Shown: positions 36,500-43,922 of the stretch, piece after piece
Layout: every line of letters begins with the position of its first letter
Numbering within the stretch: position 1 is the stretch's first letter
Source of the DNA: Oscillospiraceae bacterium
GTDB lineage: Bacteria; Bacillota; Clostridia; Oscillospirales; Oscillospiraceae
DNA length: 64,000 nucleotides
NCBI GenBank assembly: GCA_015068135.1
Contig: SVLB01000003.1
Coordinates: forward strand, 25,309-89,308
Reading direction: 5' to 3'
The notes under the pieces: model-generated
Told to the model about the DNA's origin: nothing
Seen by the model: the letters and a program-made list of their open reading frames with translations, nothing else
Database searches by the model: none
Made by a program: the position numbers and the translations under genes

Positions 36500-37858
36500 A
36501 TGCAGTATCAGGCAGGCTATTGCCGCAGGACGAGCCATCCCAATGCTCCGATCCCGCTGACGGGCTTCAGCAATGAGGCGGTGCGGCTGCATACCGCCAT
36601 TACGGAGGATATCTGCATTTCCTGCGTAGCCATTTCCGACTGCATTACCACCATTATGGTCATCAGCCTGGATATTTGCACCCTCCGGGATCAGTTCTCC
36701 ACCTTGTTCCGGGAGCTGGTCAGCAAGGCTACCGGCCTTCCGGAGGAGCGGATCTTCATTGCCGCTACCCATACCCACTCCGGCCCGGGGCTTTACTGCG
36801 ATCAGTTTGAAAGTGTCCGGGAGTATATGGCAAAGTTCTGTAAGGATCTGGAGGATGCCGCCCGGGAAGCGATGGCAGACTTAAAGCCTGCCAAGCTGTT
36901 TGCAGGCTCCATCGAAACGGAAAAGCTGAACTTTGTAAAGCACTATAAGATGCGGGACCGGGTAACCGGCGAGGTCTCCTGCATCGGTGACCAATACGGC
37001 ACGGAAGTCGGCAAGATCTATGTGGACCATATGACCAAGGCCGACCCCACCCTCCACGTGCTCCGGTTTGCCAGAGAAGGCGGTAAGGATGTGGTGCTGG
37101 CCAATTTCCGGGCCCATCCCCATTTCACCGGCGGCTACGATAAGCATGACCTGTCCTCGGACTATATCGGAGCGTTCCGCATGGCACTGGAAGCCATGTA
37201 TGACTGCCACGCCATCTACTTCCAGGGCGCCAGCGGCAATATCAATTCCTCTTCCCGGATGTCCGGCGACCGGCTGTATACCACCTGCCGCAGCTACGGT
37301 GCCGCCCTGGCAGCCGCCGCCCTGGAGTGCCTGGGCCGTTACATGAAGGAAGTCACCTTCGCCCCCATCAAAACCAAGCAGCTGAAAGTTTACGCAGAGA
37401 TCAACCACACCATGGATCATTTGGCGGCAGAGGGTAAACGGATCTGGGATCTTTGGCTGGAAACCTATGACCGGGAGCTGTGTAACAAGGAGGCAAAGCC
37501 CCTTGGCATCACCAGCGTTTATCATGCCTGGGCGATCTATGCCAATTCCCGGCGCACCAAAGAGGCAGACGGCGGTCTGATCCTCAACGCGGTGATGTTG
37601 GGCCAGGAGCTGGCCTTTGTGACCTATCCCGGTGAGCTGTTTGACAGTCTGTCTGTGCGGATGGAGGACAATTCTCCCTTCCAAACCACCCTACTTTTCG
37701 GCTACTGCTATCACCATATGTTCTATTTGCCCTCCATGGCAGCCTATAAATACGGCAGCTATGAGGTATGCACCACCCGTTTCCAGCCCGGTACCGGCGA
37801 AATGGTGGCAGATACCTTTGTGGAAATGCTCAAAGAACTAAAGGAGGATATTACATGA
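36500..37858 (+). CDS. Neutral ceramidase-like amidohydrolase (cytosolic)
   Basis: This 452-residue protein resembles the N-terminal catalytic domain of neutral/alkaline ceramidases. It has ATHTHSGPG (zinc His pair), NFRAHPHFTGG (another likely zinc His) and FQGASGNIN, where neutral ceramidases have the active Ser. No signal peptide is present and the C-terminal Ig-like domain of true ceramidases is missing, so the substrate is probably another N-acyl compound in the cytoplasm. ATG 36500 lies seven bases after AAGGAGGA. Its stop overlaps the next start codon as ATGA. Confidence 0.8.
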   Translation: MQYQAGYCRRTSHPNAPIPLTGFSNEAVRLHTAITEDICISCVAISDCITTIMVISLDICTLRDQFSTLFRELVSKATGLPEERIFIAATHTHSGPGLYCDQFESVREYMAKFCKDLEDAAREAMADLKPAKLFAGSIETEKLNFVKHYKMRDRVTGEVSCIGDQYGTEVGKIYVDHMTKADPTLHVLRFAREGGKDVVLANFRAHPHFTGGYDKHDLSSDYIGAFRMALEAMYDCHAIYFQGASGNINSSSRMSGDRLYTTCRSYGAALAAAALECLGRYMKEVTFAPIKTKQLKVYAEINHTMDHLAAEGKRIWDLWLETYDRELCNKEAKPLGITSVYHAWAIYANSRRTKEADGGLILNAVMLGQELAFVTYPGELFDSLSVRMEDNSPFQTTLLFGYCYHHMFYLPSMAAYKYGSYEVCTTRFQPGTGEMVADTFVEMLKELKEDIT

Positions 37859-38925
37859 AAAAAAGCTTTGTTCTGTTGCTGACTGCCACATTACTGCTTT
37901 CCTGCTTTGTCGGATGCGGCAAGGAGGAGGCTCCTGCCACCCAGGCCCCGACAACGGCAGCAACCACCGAGGTCACTACTGTCGCTGCCACCGAAGCCCC
38001 CACCCAGCCTACCACCGAGCCCATTGACCCCACCGAGGGTGTGGATCCGGAAAACATCTATTATGTAGGACCCGAACGGGAGCATAAGAGCCTGACCCAG
38101 CTGTTTTTGGACCTGAAGGACAATTATCTTCCCAAAACCATTTTTGTGGACGAGGGCACCTATGATATCTTCCGGGAATACAAGGATGCCGGGATCCCCT
38201 CTCCTCCCGATGATGTGGAGTCTCCCGACTACTTCGATTACAATGCTTTTTTGCCCATCAATACCCGTCTCATCGGCGTGGGCAATGTGCGACTGGAATT
38301 CAATCCCGGTCCCTTTGAGATCACCTACGGAGAAAGCCGTACCTGGTCCCCCCTGAATGTGTTGGGCGAGTGCTACATTGAAAACCTGGAGATCTTCTGC
38401 AAAAACGGACGTTACTGCATCCACGACGACTCCCATAATGACTTCCAGGACAGCACCCACTACTATAAGAACGTGCGCTGCACCTATCAGATGAGCGATT
38501 ACGGCGCCAACGGTCAGCGCCTGGGCTTCAACAACACCATCGGCAACGGCATGGCCCAGGGTACCACCTTCCTGTTTGAGGACTGCACCTTTGTCTTTAA
38601 GGGCGGTGACAAAAATTCCGCCTTCTATACCCACGAGTCCGGCTCCTCCGATCCCTGGCATGCTCCCACTCTGACCTTCCGCAGATGCGTATTCCAGGGC
38701 GGTGCCGGCAATGCCCGGACAGTCCGTCTGCAGAACCTGGCCTCCGCCAATCTGTACATTCCCACCCTCTTTGAAGACTGCACCATCGAGGGAGGTCTTT
38801 ATCTGACCATTTACAGCGACAATTCCGCCCAGCACTATGATGTGACCCTGATCCGCAGCGGCAATCCTTCCGTGATGGTGGATAAGCCTGAGCAAAACTA
38901 CTATCCTGTGAAGGTCGTGGAATAA
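37855..38925 (+). CDS. Beta-helix lipoprotein with pectinesterase-like N-terminus
   Basis: This 356-residue lipoprotein has a lipobox FVGC with the acylated Cys at 21, a Thr/Pro/Ala-rich linker (about 25-65) and a domain starting YYVGPEREHKSLTQLFLDLKD, the layout of right-handed beta-helix proteins related to pectin methylesterases and pectate lyases. Later strands include YIENLEIFCKNGRYCIHDDS and FEDCTFVFKGGDKN. No pectinesterase Asp pair is clear. Translational coupling (ATGA) to the ceramidase-like gene is the oddity: a surface protein is co-made with two cytosolic enzymes. Confidence 0.82.
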   Translation: MKKSFVLLLTATLLLSCFVGCGKEEAPATQAPTTAATTEVTTVAATEAPTQPTTEPIDPTEGVDPENIYYVGPEREHKSLTQLFLDLKDNYLPKTIFVDEGTYDIFREYKDAGIPSPPDDVESPDYFDYNAFLPINTRLIGVGNVRLEFNPGPFEITYGESRTWSPLNVLGECYIENLEIFCKNGRYCIHDDSHNDFQDSTHYYKNVRCTYQMSDYGANGQRLGFNNTIGNGMAQGTTFLFEDCTFVFKGGDKNSAFYTHESGSSDPWHAPTLTFRRCVFQGGAGNARTVRLQNLASANLYIPTLFEDCTIEGGLYLTIYSDNSAQHYDVTLIRSGNPSVMVDKPEQNYYPVKVVE

Positions 38926-38952
38926 GGGAAAGAGTGATATAGAATTTCCCAG

Positions 38953-38980
38953 TAGACAAATGCCAAAAAAGTTGTATAAT
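38953..38980 (+). promoter_or_regulatory. Sigma-A promoter of nagB
   Basis: TAGACA at 38953-38958 and a perfect TATAAT at 38975-38980, 16 bp apart, lie 52 bp before the nagB start. Confidence 0.7.
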
Positions 38981-39032
38981 GGCTATGGAGCGGAAAGACC
39001 GTCTCCTATACTGAACAGGAGCGTGACCTGTA

Positions 39033-39818
39033 ATGAAACTGATCATCAAAGACAACTACGATGCCATGAGTGACTGGGCTGCCCAGCATATCGCTGATGC
39101 CATCAACAACCACAAGGAAGAGCGTCCCTTTGTACTGGGCCTGCCCACCGGTTCTTCTCCTCTGGGCGTGTATAAGCGTCTGGCTCAGATGAATAAGGAA
39201 GGTAAGGTTACCTTCCAAAACGTTGTGACCTTTAACATGGACGAGTACGTAGGCCTTCCCAGAGAGCACGACCAGAGCTACTGGTACTTCATGCACGATA
39301 ATTTCTTCAACCATATCGACATTCCCGCTGAGAATGTGAACATCCTCAACGGCATGGCTGAGGATCTGGAAGCCGAGTGCGCCCGCTACGAAGCCAAGAT
39401 CGCCTCCTACGGCGGCATTGATCTGTTCCTGGGCGGCAGCGGTGTGGACGGTCACATTGCCTTCAATGAGCCCTTCACCTCCCTGGTGTCCCGGACCGGT
39501 GTCCGTGCCCTGACCGAAGATACCCTGATCGTCAACTCCCGGTTCTTCGGCGGCGACCCCGAGAAGGTCCCCAAGACCGCTCTTTCTGTGGGCGTGGGTA
39601 CCGTCTGCGATTCCAAGCAGGTTTTGCTTCTGATCTCCGGTCACAGCAAGGCCCGTGCCCTGCGCCACTGCGTAGAGGGCGGCGTGGATCACGCCTGGAC
39701 CATCAGTGCCCTGCAGCTGCATCCCGATGGCATTGTCGCCTGCGACGAGGCCGCCTGCGGTGAGCTGAAGGTGGATACCTACAAGTACTTCAAGGAAATC
39801 TACAAAAACGAAAAGTGA
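39033..39818 (+). CDS. nagB: Glucosamine-6-phosphate deaminase
   Basis: This 261-residue enzyme converts glucosamine-6-phosphate to fructose-6-phosphate and ammonia. It carries GLPTGSSP (36-43) for phosphate binding, catalytic Asp70 in NMDEYVG, and [13 protein letters not shown] with Asp139, His141 and Glu146, equivalent to the known active-site set. It is monocistronic, with its own promoter and terminator. nagA is not in the window. It feeds amino sugars from host glycans or the cell wall into glycolysis. Confidence 0.95.
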   Translation: MKLIIKDNYDAMSDWAAQHIADAINNHKEERPFVLGLPTGSSPLGVYKRLAQMNKEGKVTFQNVVTFNMDEYVGLPREHDQSYWYFMHDNFFNHIDIPAENVNILNGMAEDLEAECARYEAKIASYGGIDLFLGGSGVDGHIAFNEPFTSLVSRTGVRALTEDTLIVNSRFFGGDPEKVPKTALSVGVGTVCDSKQVLLLISGHSKARALRHCVEGGVDHAWTISALQLHPDGIVACDEAACGELKVDTYKYFKEIYKNEK

Positions 39819-39826
39819 TCCCCTAA

Positions 39827-39856
39827 CCGGCAGGATTGTTCTCCTGCCGGTTTTTT
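39827..39856 (+). terminator. Rho-independent terminator of nagB
   Basis: CCGGCAGGA at 39827-39835 pairs with TCCTGCCGG at 39842-39850, followed by six Ts. Confidence 0.93.
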
Positions 39857-39880
39857 CGTCTTTGCAATAAACCAAGCGTG

Positions 39881-39904
39881 CAAGCCTTCTCCCCAGGGAG
39901 AAGC
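39881..39904. repeat. REP-like hairpin, copy 1
   Basis: CAAGCCTTCTCCC followed by GGGAGAAG forms a small palindromic hairpin. A close copy lies at 49483-49508, also between genes. The pair suggests a dispersed intergenic repeat family. Confidence 0.55.
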
Positions 39905-39966
39905 CGTTGTCGGTAGCTTTTCGTTTGCGGCGTTGGGTTTACGCGGATCGATACGCCAGTTTCCAT

Positions 39967-39995
39967 TTGACATTCCCCAAAAAACGTGCTACACT
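39967..39995 (+). promoter_or_regulatory. Sigma-A promoter of the IclR/KDG operon
   Basis: TTGACA at 39967-39972 and TACACT at 39990-39995 with a 17-bp spacer, 54 bp before the IclR start. Confidence 0.75.
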
Positions 39996-40048
39996 TTAGT
40001 TAGCAGAAATCCCCGAACGTTGTCCGCATATACGAACAGGAGTTGCCT

Positions 40049-40813
40049 ATGAACCATTCCGTTCTTCGTGCCGCTGATATTTTGGAGCTGTTTGCCGCCT
40101 CTGCGGAAAGCCTGACTGTCAGTGAAGTTGCCCGCGCCCTGGATATTCCCAAGTCCAGTGCCTTCGATATCCTTGCCGCCCTTTCCCAAAAGGGCTTTTT
40201 GCGCATGGATGATCCCAAGGCCAAGACCTATTCTCTGGGCATCAGCGCCTACCGGGTGGGAATGGCCTATATTGGGCGCATGGATCTGTACACCGCCGCC
40301 CACGGTCTTTTGGCGGCGCTGTGCCGTCAGCTGGGGCAGACGGTCTATCTGGCAGTCCCCGAAGGGGATCATGTGGTATATGTGGACAAGTTGGAGTCGG
40401 ATTCTCCCATCCGGTTTACCATGCGTGCCGGCAACAAAAACCCCATGTACTGCACCGGCCTGGGAAAGGCCATTTTATCCTGCCGGGAAGAAGCCGAAGT
40501 CCGTTCTTTGATCGGGGAGCCCCTTCCCTTCCGCACAGAAACCACCCTGACCACCATGGATGCCCTCCTTGCGGACCTGGCTCTTACCCGAACGCGTGGG
40601 TATGCCCTGGACCTGGGAGAGGACAATGCTCTATTGCGCTGTCTGGCAGTTCCCGTCCGTCAGGCAGACGGCGAATGTATTGCGGCCATCAGCACCTCCA
40701 TGCTGGCCTCCGATTTTCAGCAGCAGGACCCGGATCAGCTGGGTGCTTTGCTGACCCAAACCGCCCTGGCCATTTCCCACAGCCTGGGCTATGACAGAAA
40801 TTCTTTGTTCTGA
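40049..40813 (+). CDS. IclR-family regulator (KdgR-like) of the KDG operon
   Basis: This 254-residue regulator has an N-terminal winged HTH (VLRAADILELFAA through DIPKSSAFDILAALSQKGFL) and the IclR effector domain (YCTGLGKAILSC, GYALDLGEDNALLRCLAVPV). ATG 40049 lies six bases after AGGAG. It is the first gene of the operon with KDPG aldolase, a propeller protein and KDG kinase, so 2-keto-3-deoxygluconate or its phosphate is the likely effector, as for KdgR. Confidence 0.92.
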   Translation: MNHSVLRAADILELFAASAESLTVSEVARALDIPKSSAFDILAALSQKGFLRMDDPKAKTYSLGISAYRVGMAYIGRMDLYTAAHGLLAALCRQLGQTVYLAVPEGDHVVYVDKLESDSPIRFTMRAGNKNPMYCTGLGKAILSCREEAEVRSLIGEPLPFRTETTLTTMDALLADLALTRTRGYALDLGEDNALLRCLAVPVRQADGECIAAISTSMLASDFQQQDPDQLGALLTQTALAISHSLGYDRNSLF

Positions 40814-40826
40814 AAGGAGCAATTTC

Positions 40827-41480
40827 ATGAAAACCGAAACCATTTCCGCAATCCGAAAGGAAAAGATCGTCGCCATCATCCGTGGTGTTGCCGAGGAAAA
40901 GCTTCCCAAGCTTTTGCAGGCACTGTATGACGGCGGCATTCGCCTGGCTGAGATCACCTTCGATGCCAAGGGCGTGACCACCGCTGAGACCACCGCCCGG
41001 CAGATCGGTCAGATGGTCCAGGCCTTTGCCGGAAAAATGCTCATCGGCGCCGGAACCGTGCTGACGGTCCGTCAGGCAGAGCTTGCCGTCCAGGCCGGTG
41101 CAAAGTTTTTGATCTCCCCCAATTATGACCGGGAAGTGATCGAATATGCCGTCCGGTCCGGTGTGGTTTCCATGCCCGGCTGTATCACCCCCAGCGAGGC
41201 GGTCCAGGCCACCCAATGGGGTGCGGATTTCGTGAAGATCTTCCCCTCCGATACCCTGGGACCCAAGTATTTCAAGGCCATCTGCGCACCGCTGTCCCAT
41301 ATTGATTTCATCGCCGTGGGCGGTGTGGACCACCTGAACGTGGCTGACTTTTTGAAGGCCGGTGCTGTGGGCGTTGGCGTTGGCTCTAATATTATCAACA
41401 AGAAAATGCTGGCAGAAGAGGATTATGCCGGGATCACTGCTCTTGCCAGGAACTATATCGAGGCAATTGCAAAGGTATGA
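40827..41480 (+). CDS. eda: KDPG / 2-keto-4-hydroxyglutarate aldolase
   Basis: This 217-residue class I aldolase splits 2-keto-3-deoxy-6-phosphogluconate into pyruvate and glyceraldehyde-3-phosphate. Glu42 lies in AEITF, GAGTVL at 74-79, PGCITPSE at 117-124, and the Schiff-base Lys is Lys137 in DFVKIFPSD. GAAAGGAG precedes ATG 40827, 13 bp after the IclR stop. Its stop overlaps the start of the propeller gene (ATGA). With kdgK downstream it completes the lower uronate pathway. A KDPGal-specific variant is possible. Confidence 0.93.
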   Translation: MKTETISAIRKEKIVAIIRGVAEEKLPKLLQALYDGGIRLAEITFDAKGVTTAETTARQIGQMVQAFAGKMLIGAGTVLTVRQAELAVQAGAKFLISPNYDREVIEYAVRSGVVSMPGCITPSEAVQATQWGADFVKIFPSDTLGPKYFKAICAPLSHIDFIAVGGVDHLNVADFLKAGAVGVGVGSNIINKKMLAEEDYAGITALARNYIEAIAKV

Positions 41481-42556
41481 AAACAAAATTCATTACGGGA
41501 GCAGCCCTGGCCCCCTATACCGCTGAAAAGCGGATGTGGCAAGGCATTCCGGGCATTGAAGTGAGCAAGGGTGGGCGTATTTTTTACTGCGCCTACAGCG
41601 GCGGTATCACGGAAGGGGCAGGAAACTTTGCCTTTTTGCTGTGCAGTACCGACGGCGGCAAGACCTTTCAGGAGCTGGCGGTGGCAGATCCCGGCCCGGA
41701 GGGCCGAACCTATGACCCCACCTTGTGGATCGATCCTTTGGGACGACTTTGGTTTATTTGGGCCACCGCACCCCAAAACCGGGTGGAATTTGTCCGTTTG
41801 GATGACCCGGACGGGGATTTGACTACCTGGTCCGAGGTAAAAAAACTGGGGTTCGATATCATGCTCAATAAGCCCATTGTGACCAAAAACGGAGACTGGC
41901 TGTTCCCCTGCGCCGTGTGGAGGGACGGACTGCTCTCCTGCGGCTGGGGCAATGACGGCAACCCCGTGGGTTCGCACGTATTTGTAAGCCGGGACCGGGG
42001 CGAGACCTTCTCCCTTTTGGGTACGGCCATTGCCAAGGATCGCTGGTTTGATGAGCACATGCTTTTGGAGCAGAAAGACGGAGACCTTTCCATGTTTATC
42101 CGTACCCGATTTGGCATTGCCAAAGCTGTCTCCACCGACGGAGGCACTACCTGGACGGAGGGTGTGGACGCAGGTCTGGGCGGCCCAAATTCCCGGTTCT
42201 ATATTGGAAGATTGCAGTCCGGCAACCTACTTCTGGTGAATCACCGGCATTTTGTGGGCAGAAACAACCTGACCGCCCTTCTTTCCGAGGATGACGGCAA
42301 AACCTGGCCCTACGAGCTGCTTTTGGATGAACGTACCCCTGTATCCTATCCCGATGTGAAACAGGCCGAAGACGGTACGATCTATATCGCCTATGATTTC
42401 CAGCGGGGCGCCCAGTATCATGCTGAGGTGGATTACAGCAATCATGCCCGGGCCTTGTTGTATGCCCGGATCACCGAGGAAGATATCCGCGCAGGCAAAC
42501 TGATCAGTAAATCCGGCAGTCTGAAACAGGCTGCCAGTATATTAGGAAAGAGGTAA
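41477..42556 (+). CDS. Cytosolic Asp-box (BNR) propeller protein, sialidase-like fold
   Basis: This 359-residue protein has four Asp-box motifs (CSTDGGKTF, VSRDRGETF, VSTDGGTTW, LSEDDGKTW) of a six-bladed sialidase-type propeller. There is no signal peptide, so it works in the cytoplasm. The Arg triad of true sialidases is not clear. It is translationally coupled to eda and lies four bp from kdgK, so it probably acts on an uronate-containing oligosaccharide or on an intermediate of that pathway rather than on sialic acid. Confidence 0.82.
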   Translation: MKTKFITGAALAPYTAEKRMWQGIPGIEVSKGGRIFYCAYSGGITEGAGNFAFLLCSTDGGKTFQELAVADPGPEGRTYDPTLWIDPLGRLWFIWATAPQNRVEFVRLDDPDGDLTTWSEVKKLGFDIMLNKPIVTKNGDWLFPCAVWRDGLLSCGWGNDGNPVGSHVFVSRDRGETFSLLGTAIAKDRWFDEHMLLEQKDGDLSMFIRTRFGIAKAVSTDGGTTWTEGVDAGLGGPNSRFYIGRLQSGNLLLVNHRHFVGRNNLTALLSEDDGKTWPYELLLDERTPVSYPDVKQAEDGTIYIAYDFQRGAQYHAEVDYSNHARALLYARITEEDIRAGKLISKSGSLKQAASILGKR

Positions 42557-42560
42557 CATT

Positions 42561-43580
42561 ATGAAAGTTGTATGCTTTGGCGAACTGATGCTTCGCCTTG
42601 CCCCCGAGAACTACTACCGCATCAGCCAGGCCGAGAAGTATCTGGCAACCTTTGGCGGTGCTGAGGCCAACGTGGCAGTGTCTTTGTGCAATTACGGCAT
42701 TGACGCAGGCTTCGTGTCCAAGATTCCCGACAACGACATCGGCCGTCACTGCCTGAACACCCTGCGCTACTACGGCGTAGACACCACCAAGGTCACCCGG
42801 GGCGGTGAGCGTCTGGGCATCTACTTTGTGGAAAAGGGTGCCAGCCAGCGTCCCTCCAAGGTCATCTATGACCGCGCCTGGTCTGCCATCTCCCTGGCTC
42901 AGCCTGAGGATTTTGACTGGGATGCCATTTTCGAGGGTGCTGAGTGGTTCCACTTCACCGGCATTACCCCGGCACTGAGCGACTCCATGGCCGCCATCAC
43001 CGAGACCGCCTGCCGCAAGGCCAAGGAAAAGGGTCTGACCATCAGCTGTGACCTGAACTACCGCAAGAAGCTGTGGACCCGGGAGAAGGCCGGTCAGGTC
43101 ATGGACAAGCTATGCAAGTATGTGGATGTGTGCATCGCCAATGAGGAGGATGCCGCCGATGTGTTCGGCATCCATGCCGCAGGCACCGACATCAACAGCG
43201 GCAAGCTGGATCACGAGGGCTACAAGGATGTTGCCAAGCAGTTGGCTGACCGCTTCGGCTTCAAGTACGTCGCCATTACCCTCCGTGGCTCCATCTCCGC
43301 CAACGATAATGATTGGGCCGCCATGCTCTATGACGGCAAGGAGTGCTACTTCAGCCGCAGCTACCGCATCCACATCGTTGACCGTGTGGGCGGCGGCGAC
43401 AGCTTCGGCGCAGGTCTCATTTACGGCCTGCTCAACGGCTTTGATGCCCAGCAGACCATTGAGTACGCTGTGGCAGCCAGCTGCCTGAAGCAGACCATCG
43501 AGGGCGACTTCAACCAGGTCACTGTTTCCGAAGTCATGGCCCTGGCCGGCGGCAACGCATCCGGCCGTGTCCAGAGATAA
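42561..43580 (+). CDS. kdgK: 2-keto-3-deoxygluconate kinase (PfkB family)
   Basis: This 339-residue kinase makes KDPG from KDG and ATP. It has FGGAEANVAVSL near 31-42, the CDLNYRKKLW strand and the C-terminal DRVGGGDSFGAG signature with the catalytic Asp, where most PfkB kinases have TGAGD; GGGDSF is usual in KdgK-like enzymes. AAAGAGG precedes ATG 42561. It is the last intact gene of the operon. The isomerase and dehydratase of the upper uronate pathway are not in this window. Confidence 0.92.
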   Translation: MKVVCFGELMLRLAPENYYRISQAEKYLATFGGAEANVAVSLCNYGIDAGFVSKIPDNDIGRHCLNTLRYYGVDTTKVTRGGERLGIYFVEKGASQRPSKVIYDRAWSAISLAQPEDFDWDAIFEGAEWFHFTGITPALSDSMAAITETACRKAKEKGLTISCDLNYRKKLWTREKAGQVMDKLCKYVDVCIANEEDAADVFGIHAAGTDINSGKLDHEGYKDVAKQLADRFGFKYVAITLRGSISANDNDWAAMLYDGKECYFSRSYRIHIVDRVGGGDSFGAGLIYGLLNGFDAQQTIEYAVAASCLKQTIEGDFNQVTVSEVMALAGGNASGRVQR

Positions 43581-43597
43581 GCCATATAACGGAACGA

Positions 43598-43842
43598 TTG
43601 AATACAGAACAGAAAATCAAGCAGGATCTCCACATTGGTGAGAATATCAGAAAATCCGCAAAAGCAAGAAACTGGGACAGACTGATCTTGTTCGGATTCT
43701 GCAAATCAATGGGTGTGATATGACCCGGGAATGTTTGGTAAAGATCGAGCGTTGTACGCAACATATCCAGGCATCCCAACTGCAAGCCATCAAAGAGGCC
43801 TTGCATACTACCTATGATGCCTTGATCGACGGAACCAAATAA
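43598..43842 (+). pseudogene. Frameshifted small XRE-family regulator
   Basis: Two overlapping frames together read as one HTH protein. The first, from TTG 43598, gives NTEQKIKQDLHIGENIRK. After about 43650 the reading continues in another frame as IRKSKKLGQTDLVRI and CLVKIERCTQHIQASQLQ to TAA 43840-43842. The extra bases near 43648-43656 (an 8-nt AGAAAATC run would explain it) break the gene. The original was probably an 80-residue XRE protein. A clear terminator follows. Confidence 0.75.
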
Positions 43843-43870
43843 ATCGTTTCTCTTGCAAAAGAATACCACG

Positions 43871-43910
43871 AAGGGCGTGTTGCACAATAAAGATGCAACA
43901 CGCCCTTTTT
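43871..43910. terminator. Strong terminator between the XRE pseudogene and the convergent lipoprotein gene
   Basis: AAGGGCGTGTTGCA at 43871-43884 pairs perfectly with TGCAACACGCCCTT at 43894-43907, followed by Ts. Confidence 0.92.
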
Positions 43911-43922
43911 CTATGGAGCAAA

